Assembly (NCBI GenBank): GCA_946183095.1
Contig: CAMHBE010000163.1
Span: 1 to 5,364 of the forward strand
Direction of reading: 5' to 3'
DNA length: 5,364 bases
Source: an uncultured Clostridia bacterium
Lineage (GTDB): Bacteria > Bacillota > Clostridia > Oscillospirales > Ruminococcaceae
This document shows positions 5,333-5,364 of the stretch, piece after piece. Position 1 is the stretch's first letter; every line of letters starts with the position of its first letter. The notes under the pieces were generated by a model that saw only the letters and a list, made by a program, of their open reading frames with translations, had not been told where the DNA came from and ran no database searches. The translations under genes and the position numbers were made by a program.

Positions 5333-5364
5333 AGTGTTCCTCCCTTATCAGTCCTTCAACATCA

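Noticed and set aside
5333..5364. 3' end of another gene upstream of the CheX-like gene
   Set aside because: Only 32 bases remain. A TGATAA is present and could be a stop, but there is too little sequence to support a coding call.

Overview
The window looks like chromosomal DNA from a low- to mid-GC Firmicute, most likely a gut or rumen Clostridia of the Ruminococcus type. This is inferred from the strong AGGAGG-type ribosome sites, a consensus sigma-A promoter in an AT-rich spacer, TGA used as a stop, and an FHA protein with an N-terminal zinc ribbon and a C-terminal F-x-PFCG-x-x-F-x-W motif that I associate with clostridial signalling loci. Species cannot be assigned. All five genes are on the minus strand, so the window reads from high to low coordinates.

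Region 5364-4457 holds one gene. Its product has four tandem 24-residue motifs of the MshEN (T2SSE_N-like, cyclic-di-GMP-binding) type followed by a CheX-like phosphatase domain. A wobble-dependent hairpin downstream (4403-4430) probably ends its transcript.

Region 4456-4147 is an AT-rich spacer of 310 bases. It carries the terminator, short inverted repeats, a near-perfect minus-strand promoter (TTGACT, 17 bases, TATAAT; 4264-4236) and a leader of about 82 bases with an 8-bp hairpin just before the FHA gene.

Region 4146-1 is a tight operon. It encodes, in order: a zinc-ribbon plus FHA protein with a repeated Thr motif (4146-3400); a membrane-spanning PP2C phosphatase with a very acidic N-terminal half (3407-1845, overlapping the FHA gene by 8 bases); a small soluble PP2C phosphatase (1773-1066); and a trypsin-like protease with a signal peptide, a C-terminal membrane anchor and a Gln-rich cytoplasmic tail (1033 to beyond position 1, incomplete). 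The 71-base gap between the phosphatase genes is almost entirely an 8-base tandem repeat that also forms an 11-bp perfect hairpin.

Taken together, the operon looks like a Ser/Thr phosphorylation signalling module tied to the cell surface. FHA would read phospho-Thr, the two PP2C enzymes would erase it, and two membrane proteins would link the outside to the cytoplasm. No Ser/Thr kinase is in the window; one would be expected downstream, past position 1. The role of the whole locus is inference.
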